64,000 nucleotides of DNA, taken from Paracoccaceae bacterium (GTDB lineage: Bacteria > Pseudomonadota > Alphaproteobacteria > Rhodobacterales > Rhodobacteraceae). The notes beneath the pieces are model-generated. The model saw only the letters and a program-made list of their open reading frames with translations. It did no database searches and was not told the origin of the DNA. The stretch spans positions 434,001 to 498,000 of the forward strand of contig WKFI01000005.1 in NCBI GenBank assembly GCA_014872875.1. Direction: 5' to 3'. The translations under genes and the position numbers were made by a program. Of the stretch, positions 18,701 to 26,612 are shown in pieces (position 1 is the first letter of the stretch; every line of letters begins with the position of its first letter).

Positions 18701-18767
18701 TGAAGGTGAATTCGATCGTTTTCGAGCGGTCGATCAGCCGCCCCTGAGAGGCAAGACGCGTGCTCAT
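15735..18767 (-). CDS. soxA: Sarcosine oxidase subunit alpha
   Basis: 1010 residues, full length. The N-terminus is a ferredoxin-like region (FTFNGKRMTGHAGDTLASAL). It is followed by an NAD/FAD-binding part with the dinucleotide motif VVGGGVAGLQAAKAAAASG, and a C-terminal GcvT-like folate-binding domain beginning around residue 600. In the tetrameric enzyme, sarcosine is demethylated at the beta-subunit FMN and the formaldehyde unit is passed to tetrahydrofolate on alpha, giving 5,10-methylene-THF, glycine and hydrogen peroxide. It lies between soxD (58 bases upstream) and soxG (overlapping). An AAAGGG site precedes the ATG. Confidence 0.96.
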   Translation of the reverse strand: MSTRLASQGRLIDRSKTIEFTFNGKRMTGHAGDTLASALLANDQMMVGRSFKYHRPRGVVASGSEEPNALVGLNSGDRFEPNQRATTTELFSGLAAQSQNHWPNLEFDIGAVNTYLARWLPAGFYYKTFIHPKPFWKHVYEPFIRQSAGLGKAPDKELKDADTYEHFYFFCDVMVVGGGVAGLQAAKAAAASGAKVLLIEQNAHWGGRAPVDGGTIDGMEPGAWVEKTLAELQAMDNVTLRSRTMGSGVYDHGYALGYERINDHEPGNGAPRHRLWRIRAKQIVTATGAIERPLSFAGNDVPGVMLASAMRDYVVNWGVTPGQKVVVVTNNDDAYRTALALHDAGVEVVRVLDARSAGGGALMEEVRQKGIRVECGRAIAKVKGGKRVQKVSICAQNGVGGAQEEISADAVAMSGGWSPVVHLWSHCGGKLIWDDAQVHFRPDASRPPLGADGKGFVLPAGSANGAMGLGEGLADASAAGSAAAEAAGFPAKNVAAPEGVASDELPIEPVWLMPAQADVTLRMKSWLDYQNDVKVTDVQLAAREGYESVEHTKRYTTLGMATDQGKLSNINGLAMLADSLGAAIPDVGTTTFRPPYHPISMGAIGGEARGKVFQPIRQTPMHAWHERNGADFEPVGQWRRPYAFVRSGESVHDAVNREVKNTRENLGLLDASTLGKLVVKGPDAGKFLDMMYTNMMSNLKVGKCRYGLMCSENGFLIDDGVVARIDEDTWLCHTTTGGAERIHGHMEEWLQTEWWDWKVYVANVTEQFAQVAVVGPNARKVLEKLNAQAGSGMDLSAEALPFMEWRDGKIGDFDCRAYRISFSGELSYEIAVPASEGRAFWDALLEAGKEFGVMPYGTECLHIMRAEKGFIMIGDETDGTVIPQDLNMQWALSKKKEDFLGKRAHSRSHMADPDRWKLVGLETVDGSVLPDGAYALGEGVNANGQKNMIGRVTSTYYSATLDKGIAMGLVKHGPDRMGEVLEFPGTDGKTYKAKIVDQVFYDKEGAKQNV

Positions 18768-18825
18768 GTCGGGACCCTTTCCAGGAAAAAGGCGTTGGTG
18801 TTCTTCAGGTGACAGACGGAACAGA

Positions 18826-19155
18826 TCATTCGAACTCTCTCCACGTCCAGCCGGGGCGTTTCGCCGTGATCGCGTCGCGGATTTCCTGCGGCGGTTCAGT
18901 CACTTGCGCGGAATAGGTGCCGAACACTTCCAGCGTCTGCGTGCAGCGCGCGGCGTGGAACCACTTGCCACAGCCATTTGCATGACGCCAACGTTCGAAA
19001 TGCACACCCTTGGGGTTTTCGCGCATGAACAGATAGTCGTGGAATTCATCGTCCGACGAGCCGGGTCCGAAACGCTTCAGATGCGCTTCGCCACCGGCGG
19101 CCAGTTCAGTTTCTTCGGCATCAACGCCGCAATAGGGGCACTTCAGGATCAGCAT
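18826..19155 (-). CDS. soxD: Sarcosine oxidase subunit delta
   Basis: 109 residues with the zinc site of SoxD: CPYCG near the N-terminus (Cys6, Cys9) and HANGCGKWFH in the middle supplying His and Cys. Delta is a small structural subunit that binds zinc and sits on the alpha-beta complex. The true start is MLILKCPYCG at 19155. An in-frame extension to 19254 would run into the region behind soxB and is rejected. Second gene of the operon, 76 bases after soxB. Confidence 0.94.
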   Translation of the reverse strand: MLILKCPYCGVDAEETELAAGGEAHLKRFGPGSSDDEFHDYLFMRENPKGVHFERWRHANGCGKWFHAARCTQTLEVFGTYSAQVTEPPQEIRDAITAKRPGWTWREFE

Positions 19156-19231
19156 CGGTTTGTCCTTTTGGCGGTTGGTCGGCACCAGGGCCAACCAAAA
19201 TTCTGTAATGTGGCACGCTTGGGAAAACCCC

Positions 19232-20476
19232 TCAGTGCGCCACCCCTGCGGCAACGCTTTCGTCGATGAACTTGCCTTCCCTGAAGCGGGTCATCGTGAA
19301 CTCTTCGGCCAGTGAAGAATGGCCTGTGGCCATCAGCTGTGCCATGGCCCAGCCAGACCCCGGGATGGCCTTGAAGCCGCCGGTGCCCCAGCCTGCGTTG
19401 ACAAAGCAGTTTTCGACGGGCGTTTTCGAGATCAGCGGCGACCGGTCGCCGGTCACGTCCACGATACCGCCCCACTGGCGCAGCATCTTCAGGCGGCTGA
19501 CCATCGGGAAGGTTTCGACCAGGGCGCGCACTGTTTCTTCGATATGGTGGAAGGATCCGCGCTGGGTGTAGTTGTTGTAGGCGTCGGTGCCGCCGCCGAT
19601 GACCATCTCGCCCTTGTCGGATTGAGACATGTAGCCGTGTACCGTGTTGGCCATCACGACAACATCCATACAGGGTTTGATCGGCTCGGACACCAGCGCC
19701 TGCAGCGCCACCGATTCCACCGGCAGACGGAAGCCCGCCATTTCCGACAGGACCGAGCAGTTGCCCGCCACGACCATGCCCAGCTTTTCACAATCGATCG
19801 GGCCCTTTGTGGTGTCCACGCCAACCACGCGACCGTCATGGGTGCGCACGCCAGTCACTTCGGTCTGTTGGATGATATCCATCCCCATCGCCGAACAGGC
19901 ACGGGCATACCCCCACGCCACCGCATCGTGACGCGCAGTGCCGCCGCGCGGCTGCCACAAGGCACCCAGAACCGGATAACGCGGTCCCTCCAGGTTGATG
20001 ATCGGCACGATTTCCTTGACCTTCTGTGGGCCAATGAATTCGGTAGAAACGCCCTGCAAGTTGTTGGCATGCGCCGTACGCTGGTAGCCACGAATCTCGT
20101 GCTGGGTCTGTGCCAGCATCAGGACGCCTCGCGGACTGAACATGATGTTGTAGTTCAAGTCCTGGCTCAGATCCTCGTACAGGCCACGCGCCTTTTCGTA
20201 GATCGCAGCCGACGAGTCCTGCAAATAGTTCGAGCGGATGATGGTCGTGTTCCGCCCGGTGTTGCCACCGCCCAGCCAGCCCTTTTCGATCACGGCCACA
20301 TTATGGATACCGTAATTCTTGCCCAGGTAATAAGCCGTGGCCAAGCCATGGCCGCCAGCACCGACGATAATCACGTCATAGCGGCGTTTCGGTTCCGGAG
20401 AACGCCACGCGCGTTCCCACCCGGTGTGATAGCGCAGACCTTCCCGCGCGACAGCAAAGGCTGAATAATGTCTCAT
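19232..20476 (-). CDS. soxB: Sarcosine oxidase subunit beta
   Basis: 414 residues, the expected length. The FAD-binding Rossmann motif is VIIVGAGGHGLATAYYLG (~35-52). His183 in GGTARHDAVAWG matches the residue that carries covalent FMN in characterised tetrameric sarcosine oxidases. This subunit oxidises sarcosine. It is the first gene of soxBDAG, and the operon's promoter should lie in the 203-base region shared with the divergent ccmI gene. The N-terminal stretch before the Rossmann fold (residues 1-30) is normal for the family. Confidence 0.96.
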   Translation of the reverse strand: MRHYSAFAVAREGLRYHTGWERAWRSPEPKRRYDVIIVGAGGHGLATAYYLGKNYGIHNVAVIEKGWLGGGNTGRNTTIIRSNYLQDSSAAIYEKARGLYEDLSQDLNYNIMFSPRGVLMLAQTQHEIRGYQRTAHANNLQGVSTEFIGPQKVKEIVPIINLEGPRYPVLGALWQPRGGTARHDAVAWGYARACSAMGMDIIQQTEVTGVRTHDGRVVGVDTTKGPIDCEKLGMVVAGNCSVLSEMAGFRLPVESVALQALVSEPIKPCMDVVVMANTVHGYMSQSDKGEMVIGGGTDAYNNYTQRGSFHHIEETVRALVETFPMVSRLKMLRQWGGIVDVTGDRSPLISKTPVENCFVNAGWGTGGFKAIPGSGWAMAQLMATGHSSLAEEFTMTRFREGKFIDESVAAGVAH

Positions 20477-20679
20477 GCGTAACCTCGAAGGGGCGAATCC
20501 GATGACTTCGGTTTAAAAGCAGATATGCCCCAGCACCGTAACAGACCCGTGCCGTTATTCGTCGCATTTCTGTGCCGATGCGACATTCACGCCCTGTGAC
20601 AAGATCGGCAGGTCCGATCATTGACCCTTTTTTCCCGCCCCCCACATCTATAGATATCCGCCTGCAATCAGGAGTGCTC

Positions 20680-21927
20680 ATGGATATCTGGATCATCCCT
20701 TCGATCATGGCTTTGGGAATCGCTGCGTTTTTGGCCATGGTTCTGCTGCGCGCGCGGACCCAGGGTGAGCCGCCTGCGGCTTATGACCTGCGGGTGTATC
20801 GCGAACAATTGCGCGAGGTGGATCGCGATCTGGCCCGGGGCGTGATCGCCGAAGGCGATGCCGAACGGATCCGCACCGAGATTTCGCGCCGCATTCTGGC
20901 CGCAGACGCCCAACTGCAGAAGCACAATGCAGGCCGGGCCCAGCCGCGCGGGCTGTCGCTTGCCGTCGCCGCGCTTTCGGGCGTCGTCCTGATTGGCGGT
21001 TCTTTGCTGCTCTATCGCGATCTTGGCGCACCGGGTTATGGCGATCTGGGGCTTGAGTATCGCAAGGAACAGGCAGAAGAGCGCCGCGCCTCGCGCCCGA
21101 CGCAAGCCACAGCCGAGGCACAGGTGCCGCCCAGCCCGCAGCCCGACGTGGAGGCCGATTACATCAAGCTGGTCGAACAGCTACGCTCCACGGTAGCTGA
21201 GCGTCCCACCGATATCGAAGGCTTGTCGCTGTTGTCGCAACACGAGGCCAACCTGGGCAACTTCAAAGCCGCCTATGACGCCAAGACCCGCGAAATCGGT
21301 GAGCTCAAAACCGAAGCCACTGCGCTGCACTTTGCCGAACAGGCAGAATTCATGATCCTGGCAGCAGGAGGGTACGTGTCCCCCGAAGCCGAGCGCGCTC
21401 TGTCCTTGGCACTGAGGATGGATCCCACACATGGGCCTGCGCGGTATTACTGGGGCTTGATGCTGAACCAGATCGGTCGTCCGGATATGGCGTTCCGGGT
21501 CTGGGACAGCACCTTGCGCAACTCCGATCCGCGCGCACCATGGTTGGTTCCAATCCGGGCACAAATCCAGGAAACCGCCTGGCGCGCCGGACTTGACGAT
21601 TACCAGATGCCGGCACCGCCTCCCCCATCCATGACCTCAGCCCCGCTCAGCGGCCCCACCGCCGAAGACATGCAGGCCGCCAGTGAAATGAGCGAAGAAG
21701 ACCGTGCCGAAATGATCCGCGGCATGATCGATGGGCTGGCCCAACGCCTTGCCGAAGAAGGAGGGACGCCGGAAGAATGGGCCCGCCTGGTCACTGCCTT
21801 GGGCGTGACCGGCGATCGCGACCGAGCCGCGGCAATTTTTGTCGAAGCCCAGGACAAGTTTGCCGGCAACACCGAGGCGCTGTCCCTGATCACCGAAGCA
21901 GCCATCCGCGCGGGAGTGGCCGAATGA
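20680..21927 (+). CDS. ccmI: c-type cytochrome biogenesis protein CcmI
   Basis: 415 residues. Two membrane helices (~5-22 and ~92-112) enclose a cytoplasmic loop containing VYREQLREVDRDLARG, the CcmI signature. The C-terminal region is a periplasmic TPR domain with a Pro-rich linker. CcmI presents apocytochrome c to the CcmF/H heme lyase, which fits the two cytochrome c proteins encoded near the formate dehydrogenase. ATG 20680 has AGGAG upstream; a start at 20572 would add a non-conserved stretch. The other ccm genes are not here. The stop overlaps ruvX by four bases. Confidence 0.9.
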   Translation: MDIWIIPSIMALGIAAFLAMVLLRARTQGEPPAAYDLRVYREQLREVDRDLARGVIAEGDAERIRTEISRRILAADAQLQKHNAGRAQPRGLSLAVAALSGVVLIGGSLLLYRDLGAPGYGDLGLEYRKEQAEERRASRPTQATAEAQVPPSPQPDVEADYIKLVEQLRSTVAERPTDIEGLSLLSQHEANLGNFKAAYDAKTREIGELKTEATALHFAEQAEFMILAAGGYVSPEAERALSLALRMDPTHGPARYYWGLMLNQIGRPDMAFRVWDSTLRNSDPRAPWLVPIRAQIQETAWRAGLDDYQMPAPPPPSMTSAPLSGPTAEDMQAASEMSEEDRAEMIRGMIDGLAQRLAEEGGTPEEWARLVTALGVTGDRDRAAAIFVEAQDKFAGNTEALSLITEAAIRAGVAE

Positions 21928-22397
21928 TCCATGATGAATTCGAAAGCTTTGCTGCTGCTCTTCCAGACATGTCGGCGCTGATCGGCCTGGATCTGGGCGA
22001 CCGTACCATCGGGGTTTCCGTTTCGGACCGGATCGGCGCTGTTGCAACACCTCTGGAAACCGTACGCCGCAAGAAATTCACGGTGGATGCCAATCGTTTG
22101 CTGGAAATCATCCGGGATCGAAACATCGATGGCATCGTCCTGGGCCTGCCGCGCAACATGGATGGCACCGAAGGTCCGCGCTGCCAATCCACCCGCGCCT
22201 TTGCCCGTAACCTGAGCCGCCTGACCGGTCTGCCCATCGGATATTGGGATGAACGTCTCAGCACGGTGGCCGCCGAAAAAGCACTGCTCGAGGCGGATAC
22301 GACAAGAAAACGTCGCGCAGAGGTTATCGACCATGTCGCAGCCTCCTATATCCTGCAGGGAGCGCTGGATCGCATGCGCAACCTGAAAGACGGATGA
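21924..22397 (+). CDS. ruvX: Putative pre-16S rRNA nuclease / Holliday junction resolvase RuvX (YqgF)
   Basis: 157 residues with an RNase H-like fold. The first catalytic Asp is in LIGLDLGDRTIGVSVSD, the Glu region is GIVLGLPRNMDGTEGPRC, and the WDERLSTVAAE block supplies further active-site residues. YqgF proteins process the 5' end of 16S rRNA in E. coli; a junction-resolving activity has also been reported. The ATGA overlap with ccmI indicates coupled translation. The C-terminal DHVAASYILQGALD motif closes the family pattern. Confidence 0.92.
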   Translation: MIHDEFESFAAALPDMSALIGLDLGDRTIGVSVSDRIGAVATPLETVRRKKFTVDANRLLEIIRDRNIDGIVLGLPRNMDGTEGPRCQSTRAFARNLSRLTGLPIGYWDERLSTVAAEKALLEADTTRKRRAEVIDHVAASYILQGALDRMRNLKDG

Positions 22398-22403
22398 GGC
22401 ACC

Positions 22404-22646
22404 ATGAACGCTAGGGTCGAAAAACCTGTCTGGAAACGCAACGAGATCGAAAGCCCCTGCATTCAGATCTGCGTGATCCACCCCGCCGAACGGATCTGCA
22501 CCGGCTGCTACCGAACTATCGAGGAAATCACCGGCTGGTCCAAGATGACCCCGGAAGAACGCTCCCAGATCATGACCGAGCTTACCACCCGCGCGCCGCG
22601 ACTGAAAAAGCGCCGCGGCGGTCGCGCCGCCCGAACCGGCAACTGA
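22404..22646 (+). CDS. DUF1289 small cysteine-rich protein
   Basis: 80 residues. The core ESPCIQICVIHPAERICTGC contains four Cys in the DUF1289 pattern, followed by YRTIEEITGWSKMTPEER. The C-terminus is Arg/Lys-rich (LKKRRGGRAARTGN) and may bind nucleic acid. Four conserved Cys suggest a metal or Fe-S site; the function is unknown. It starts six bases after ruvX and probably shares its transcript. Confidence 0.9.
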   Translation: MNARVEKPVWKRNEIESPCIQICVIHPAERICTGCYRTIEEITGWSKMTPEERSQIMTELTTRAPRLKKRRGGRAARTGN

Positions 22647-22768
22647 ACCAAAACCGAAGCACTCCCGCCCCTTTTTATCGTGCTGCGCACGACCAAAAGC
22701 GTTGGGCTGCGCAGCGCCAAAGGCGCTGCCGGACCCAACGGGTTTTCGCGTATCTTTGATACGGGGAA

Positions 22769-22790
22769 ACCGGGCGGGAGGGCGCCCGGT
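22769..22790 (-). terminator. Terminator-like hairpin after the SpoIIAA-like gene
   Basis: ACCGGGCG/CGCCCGGT arms with a short loop, about 10 bases beyond the stop of the minus-strand gene. On that strand a TTTCCCC run follows. The preceding bases (22680-22760) also hold GC-rich inverted repeats but no gene. Confidence 0.6.
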
Positions 22791-22799
22791 CTGTAGGGT

Positions 22800-23528
22800 T
22801 CAATCGGCCGCCAACCAGGTTTTGGCCGCTTCGAACTCACCGGCTTCGAACACCTTTGTATCGGCTTCGATGAACCGCTGTGCCAGTTTGGGCAGCATCG
22901 CCTGCCATCCACCATCGGCGACAATCGCAGCCCTCTCCATCTGTGGCACGAAGGTTCGGCCCAGATCCAGATGCGCCAGCATCGCAGAGACGCCTTGCCA
23001 GCCGTCGAACTCACGCAGATCCAACAGCAGGCGGAACCGGTCCATCTCACGGATCTTGGCCCCCAAGTCCCCTTTGGCACGGGCCACGATTTCCGGATCA
23101 AAGCTTCCCAGCGCCTGCACATGCACGCAAGGGCCGTCCAGGTCCCGAATATGGATCGCTCCCAGGGATTCGCGCAGCCACAGCCGCGCATCGTCCAGAT
23201 CGTCCAATCCGAAACACTGCACGGGACAGGGCATCAAAGCCGCCATGATCCGAACCGTATTGCGCAACCAGGTCCGGCCGGTTGCCACTGCAATCCGGTC
23301 GAACCCGCGCCAATGGCTGACGCCCATACGGGTGTCGGCCCAGACAGCCCCAAGATCGAATCCGCTGAAATCCTCCTGCACCTGAATCAGCATGCGGAGT
23401 CCGTCATGATCGACCAAAACCTGCTCGATCGCAGGGACAAGGGTGGCCTCGTATTCTTCGCCAGAAATTTCCCCGGCCAGTTCAACTTCCAGGATATTGC
23501 CGCCTGCAGGCGGATGAACGGTAATCAT
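22800..23528 (-). CDS. Tandem SpoIIAA-like (STAS-related) protein
   Basis: 242 residues built from two copies of a SpoIIAA-like domain, about 1-120 and 125-242. The halves align by eye: GLRMLIQVQEDFSGFDLGAV against RFRLLLDLREFDGWQGVSAM, and HWRGFDRIAVATGRTW against VPQMERAAIVADGGWQ. Single-domain members (PF11964 type) are common stand-alone proteins of unknown or lipid-related function; the duplicated form is less usual. There is no signal peptide. The gene lies 36 bases after the dioxygenase gene and may share its transcript. The start ATG has a GAGTGAGA region upstream. Confidence 0.75.
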   Translation of the reverse strand: MITVHPPAGGNILEVELAGEISGEEYEATLVPAIEQVLVDHDGLRMLIQVQEDFSGFDLGAVWADTRMGVSHWRGFDRIAVATGRTWLRNTVRIMAALMPCPVQCFGLDDLDDARLWLRESLGAIHIRDLDGPCVHVQALGSFDPEIVARAKGDLGAKIREMDRFRLLLDLREFDGWQGVSAMLAHLDLGRTFVPQMERAAIVADGGWQAMLPKLAQRFIEADTKVFEAGEFEAAKTWLAAD

Positions 23529-23564
23529 TGTCTCACTCTCCTCGGCACTCTTACACCGAGAAGC

Positions 23565-24362
23565 TTATGCGCCTTCCAGCCAACGCGCCACGCCGCCGAT
23601 GACCTCGGGACGGAAATAGGCGACAATCCGGCCTTCGCCTTCGGGTGCCGTGGCGGTGTCAGCCCAGGGCGCCACCCCGTGCAGGGTCAGGCGGTGCATC
23701 AGGTATGCCTCTCCCGGAGCCGCATGAACCGTAACGCGTCGGCAGCTTTCGAATACCTCAGCCCGGGCCTGAGTGTAGATGTCTGTAATGTCCAGCTGCG
23801 ACAGCGTCTCGGGGGCATGGCCTTCAAATGCGGCTGCAAAGGCGCGGTGCATGATCTGGTGGCTCCCTTCCCACACAACCAACGGGGACGCGTCAGAGCT
23901 GGCCACGTTCAGCGGCAGCCCCAGCACCCAGGCATGCGGTTCGTCCACATTTCTGCGACGGCCCGCGACCCCGGGCATCATCTTTACCCCATCCACATGT
24001 GCCGCATCCCGGTTCAAGCGATACCGAAATGCCGCCTCGCCCTCCCCCTCACGCGGCTTGGGATAGCCCGGATACATGATCGAGACCTGTGCCTTGTGCA
24101 AATCCGGGATTGGGCCGATATGGCGCGTTATGAAATCAATCGACGCTCCGGCGAGCGGTGGACCATCCGGGGTCTGTCCGGTCGCGTCATTGTTCAGCGC
24201 ATCAACGCCGATGAACCAGGTGCTCTGGCATTGCAGCCAATCCGCATGGGCCGGATCCTGCGCGGCTTTCAACGCATGAAGGCGGGCGTTTTCGGCCCAG
24301 GCCAGGGTTTGCTCATCAAAAGGAAAGCGGACCCAGCCACGACGCAGAAACTCATCAAACAT
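23565..24362 (-). CDS. Putative Fe(II)/2-oxoglutarate dioxygenase (phytanoyl-CoA dioxygenase-like)
   Basis: 265 residues. A plausible iron facial triad is visible: His122-x-Asp124 (HVD) and His228 (LTLHGVAPW), with Arg245 (EGRIVAYFRP) placed to bind 2-oxoglutarate. Spacing fits phytanoyl-CoA-type oxygenases. The substrate is unknown. The ATG follows the upstream transporter stop by three bases (TGA GGA ATG), so the two are coupled and the stop region serves as part of the ribosome site. This may mean that the transporter supplies or removes something related to the reaction, but that is inference. Confidence 0.7.
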   Translation of the reverse strand: MFDEFLRRGWVRFPFDEQTLAWAENARLHALKAAQDPAHADWLQCQSTWFIGVDALNNDATGQTPDGPPLAGASIDFITRHIGPIPDLHKAQVSIMYPGYPKPREGEGEAAFRYRLNRDAAHVDGVKMMPGVAGRRRNVDEPHAWVLGLPLNVASSDASPLVVWEGSHQIMHRAFAAAFEGHAPETLSQLDITDIYTQARAEVFESCRRVTVHAAPGEAYLMHRLTLHGVAPWADTATAPEGEGRIVAYFRPEVIGGVARWLEGA

Positions 24363-24365
24363 TCC

Positions 24366-25190
24366 TCAGAATCCCTTTGCCTTGCGCAGCATGTTGACGG
24401 CAACCAGGACCAGGAAGACGGCAAAGATCCGTTTCAAAGGTTTCGGATCCATCGCATGGGCCAGCTTGACCCCCCAAGGCGCGGTGATCAAAGTCATCGA
24501 CACGATGACGCCGAAAGCCACCAGGTTCACGGCGCCGATGGTCAGTGGTGGCCGAACTGCAGGATCAATCGGAACAAAGAAGAATCCGATGACCGAGGGC
24601 ACGGCGATGATTACCCCAAACCCAGCTGCCGTGGCAACCGCGCGATGGATCGGTACATTGTGCAAGCTCATCAAGGGCACGCCAAAGCTGCCGCCTCCGA
24701 TCCCCATGAGCACCGACAGGAACCCCACAAGGGGCGAGACGATCGCACGCCGCAAACCTTTGGGCATAACTTCGCCCAAACGCCATTCGGATTTGCCGAA
24801 ACCCAGGTAGAACCCGATCACCAACGCCAGCACCCCGAACAAACCTTGCAGTGTCGAAGACCGCAGCGACGCCGCTGCAAGGACGCCAACAACAGCGCCC
24901 ACGGCGATGCCAGGTCCCCAGCTCCGCAGGATCTCCCAATCCACGGCACCCTTTTTGTTGTGACTGAGAACCGACCGGACCGAGGTCACGATGATTGTGG
25001 CCAGCGACGTCGCCAAGCACATCTGCATCAACTGTTCGCCGCCGTAGCCCAATGTCTGAAACGCATAGAAAAAGGCCGGCACCAGTACGATGCCGCCGCC
25101 GACACCCAACAGCCCGGCCAGCACGCCGGCGAACCCACCGATGACCAGCAACATCACCAGCATCTGGAGCAACAACATCATGTCGGGCAT
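24366..25190 (-). CDS. TSUP-family transporter (TauE/SafE type)
   Basis: 274 residues with about eight membrane helices and the TSUP repeat signature GVLAGLLGVGGGIVLVPAFF near the N-terminus, repeated as LMGIGGGSFGVPLMSL in the second half. The family exports or imports small sulfur or carbon anions such as sulfite, sulfoacetate or 2-oxo acids. The AAGGTGATCTGA ribosome site lies directly upstream. It is located between dusA and the dioxygenase, all on the minus strand with short gaps, suggesting a shared transcript. The anion is unknown. Confidence 0.88.
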   Translation of the reverse strand: MPDMMLLLQMLVMLLVIGGFAGVLAGLLGVGGGIVLVPAFFYAFQTLGYGGEQLMQMCLATSLATIIVTSVRSVLSHNKKGAVDWEILRSWGPGIAVGAVVGVLAAASLRSSTLQGLFGVLALVIGFYLGFGKSEWRLGEVMPKGLRRAIVSPLVGFLSVLMGIGGGSFGVPLMSLHNVPIHRAVATAAGFGVIIAVPSVIGFFFVPIDPAVRPPLTIGAVNLVAFGVIVSMTLITAPWGVKLAHAMDPKPLKRIFAVFLVLVAVNMLRKAKGF

Positions 25191-25204
25191 TCAGATCACC
25201 TTTT

Positions 25205-26197
25205 TCATGCGGCCAACGGTTCGACCCGCTTCAAAGCCTCTTCCACCAAATCCGGTCCAGAGCCTGCTTTGTGCGCGCCTTCCGAAAGCACCCGTCGCCA
25301 GGCGCGGGCGCCGGGACGGCCCGCGAACAGCCCCAGCATGTGCCGCGTCACCTCATGCAGGCGCCCGCCCGCGGTCAAGTGGTTTTCGACATAAGGCAGC
25401 ATGAGCCGCACGGTTTCGACGGGATCCTTGGGTTCGCCCGTTCCGAAGATCTCAGGATCAGCACCGGCCAGAACATCGGTCGGCTGATGATAGGCCGCGC
25501 GCCCGATCATGACCCCGTCAAGCCCTTGGTCCAGATGGGCTTTGGCCTGTTCCAAAGTGGTGATCCCGCCGTTGATCGAGATATGCAGAGCCTGGAATTG
25601 TTCCTTCATCCGGTGCACCAGATCATAGTCCAAAGGCGGGATGTCACGGTTTTCCTTGGGGCTCAGCCCTTGCAACCAGGCCTTGCGCGCATGAATGGTG
25701 ACGCGCTGACATCCCGCTTTGGCAATATGGGACAGGAATTCGGGCAGCACCGTCTCGGGATCCTGATCATCCACGCCGATCCGGCATTTCACCGTGACCT
25801 CCACATCCACCGCGTCCCGCATGGCTGCCACACAATCGGCCACCAATTCCGGATGCTTCATCAGCACAGCCCCAAAGGTGCCCGATTGCACCCTGTCCGA
25901 CGGGCAACCACAATTCAGGTTGATCTCGTCATAGCCCGCATCCGCCCCCAGCTTAGCCGCCTTGGCAAGTTCCTCGGGATCAGATCCCCCCAACTGCAAG
26001 GCCACAGGATGTTCTTCGGGATTGAACTCCAGCAGATGTAACGCCCCGCCTCGCACCAGTGCTGGGGAAGTGACCATCTCCGTATACAAAAGCGCCTCTT
26101 GGCTCAGCAATCTGTGCAGGTAACGGCAATGCCTGTCTGTCCAATCCATCATCGGGGCAATGGAGAGGCGCGCAGCGCGGGTGAGTGTCGTTGTCAA
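25205..26197 (-). CDS. dusA: tRNA-dihydrouridine synthase A
   Basis: 330 residues forming an FMN-dependent TIM barrel. The N-terminal SIAPMMDWTDRHCR and the central NLNCGCPSDRVQSGTFG are diagnostic; Cys in NCGCPS is the proton donor. The GVDDQD segment and SINGGITT close the barrel pattern. DusA reduces uridines in the tRNA D-loop using NADPH. The start appears to be TTG at 26197 with AAGG nine bases upstream; the next ATG lies inside the conserved fold, so the TTG is needed. Confidence 0.94.
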   Translation of the reverse strand: MTTTLTRAARLSIAPMMDWTDRHCRYLHRLLSQEALLYTEMVTSPALVRGGALHLLEFNPEEHPVALQLGGSDPEELAKAAKLGADAGYDEINLNCGCPSDRVQSGTFGAVLMKHPELVADCVAAMRDAVDVEVTVKCRIGVDDQDPETVLPEFLSHIAKAGCQRVTIHARKAWLQGLSPKENRDIPPLDYDLVHRMKEQFQALHISINGGITTLEQAKAHLDQGLDGVMIGRAAYHQPTDVLAGADPEIFGTGEPKDPVETVRLMLPYVENHLTAGGRLHEVTRHMLGLFAGRPGARAWRRVLSEGAHKAGSGPDLVEEALKRVEPLAA

Positions 26198-26612
26198 CTT
26201 GATCTGCCTTCACAACGGGGCGGACGAAGCAAGAGCTCAAAGGGGCGTCCAAAACAAGAGTTTTAGATAGAGCGACAAGCGGCCCAGCACAAGGTGAACC
26301 GTCCAGCAGAGCTTGTTTTGCGGCGTAATGCGTGGCGGGTAGCGGGCCCCCAGCCGATTGGATGGCGATCTGCTTCGGCAGGTTTCATTATTCGGATTGC
26401 TATAGCAGTCGGGTTCGAGACCCGCATCGAATGATGGCCCAACCTTACCAGAACCGGGTCAGCGTCAAGAAGTGATGCCCAATCAGCCCTTCCACATCGG
26501 TTGGCCGCGCTGCTCCGTTCTAAAAGCAAATCGTTTCCCGGACAGGATCCGGCCCGGACCAAAACGGGCCGTGGCGGAACAGAACAATTGCGCCGATTTG
26601 ATGATTTGCGCC
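26198..26612. other. Intergenic region with a tRNA-like inverted repeat
   Basis: 415 bases between dusA and the DAO-family oxidase. A 9-bp inverted repeat (26386-26394 and 26428-26436, one G-T pair) encloses a perfect CGGGT/ACCCG hairpin at 26410-26424 whose loop reads TCGAG. The inner part resembles a tRNA T-arm, but no complete tRNA can be folded. No convincing coding sequence was found. Confidence 0.5.

Noticed and set aside
22971-25394. Plus-strand open frame of about 807 codons across three minus-strand genes
   Set aside because: It spans the ends of separate, well-supported genes and has a composition typical of shadow frames (His/Gln/Arg-rich).
26386-26436. Complete tRNA gene
   Set aside because: Only a T-arm-like hairpin is present; no anticodon arm, acceptor stem of correct length or CCA end can be placed.
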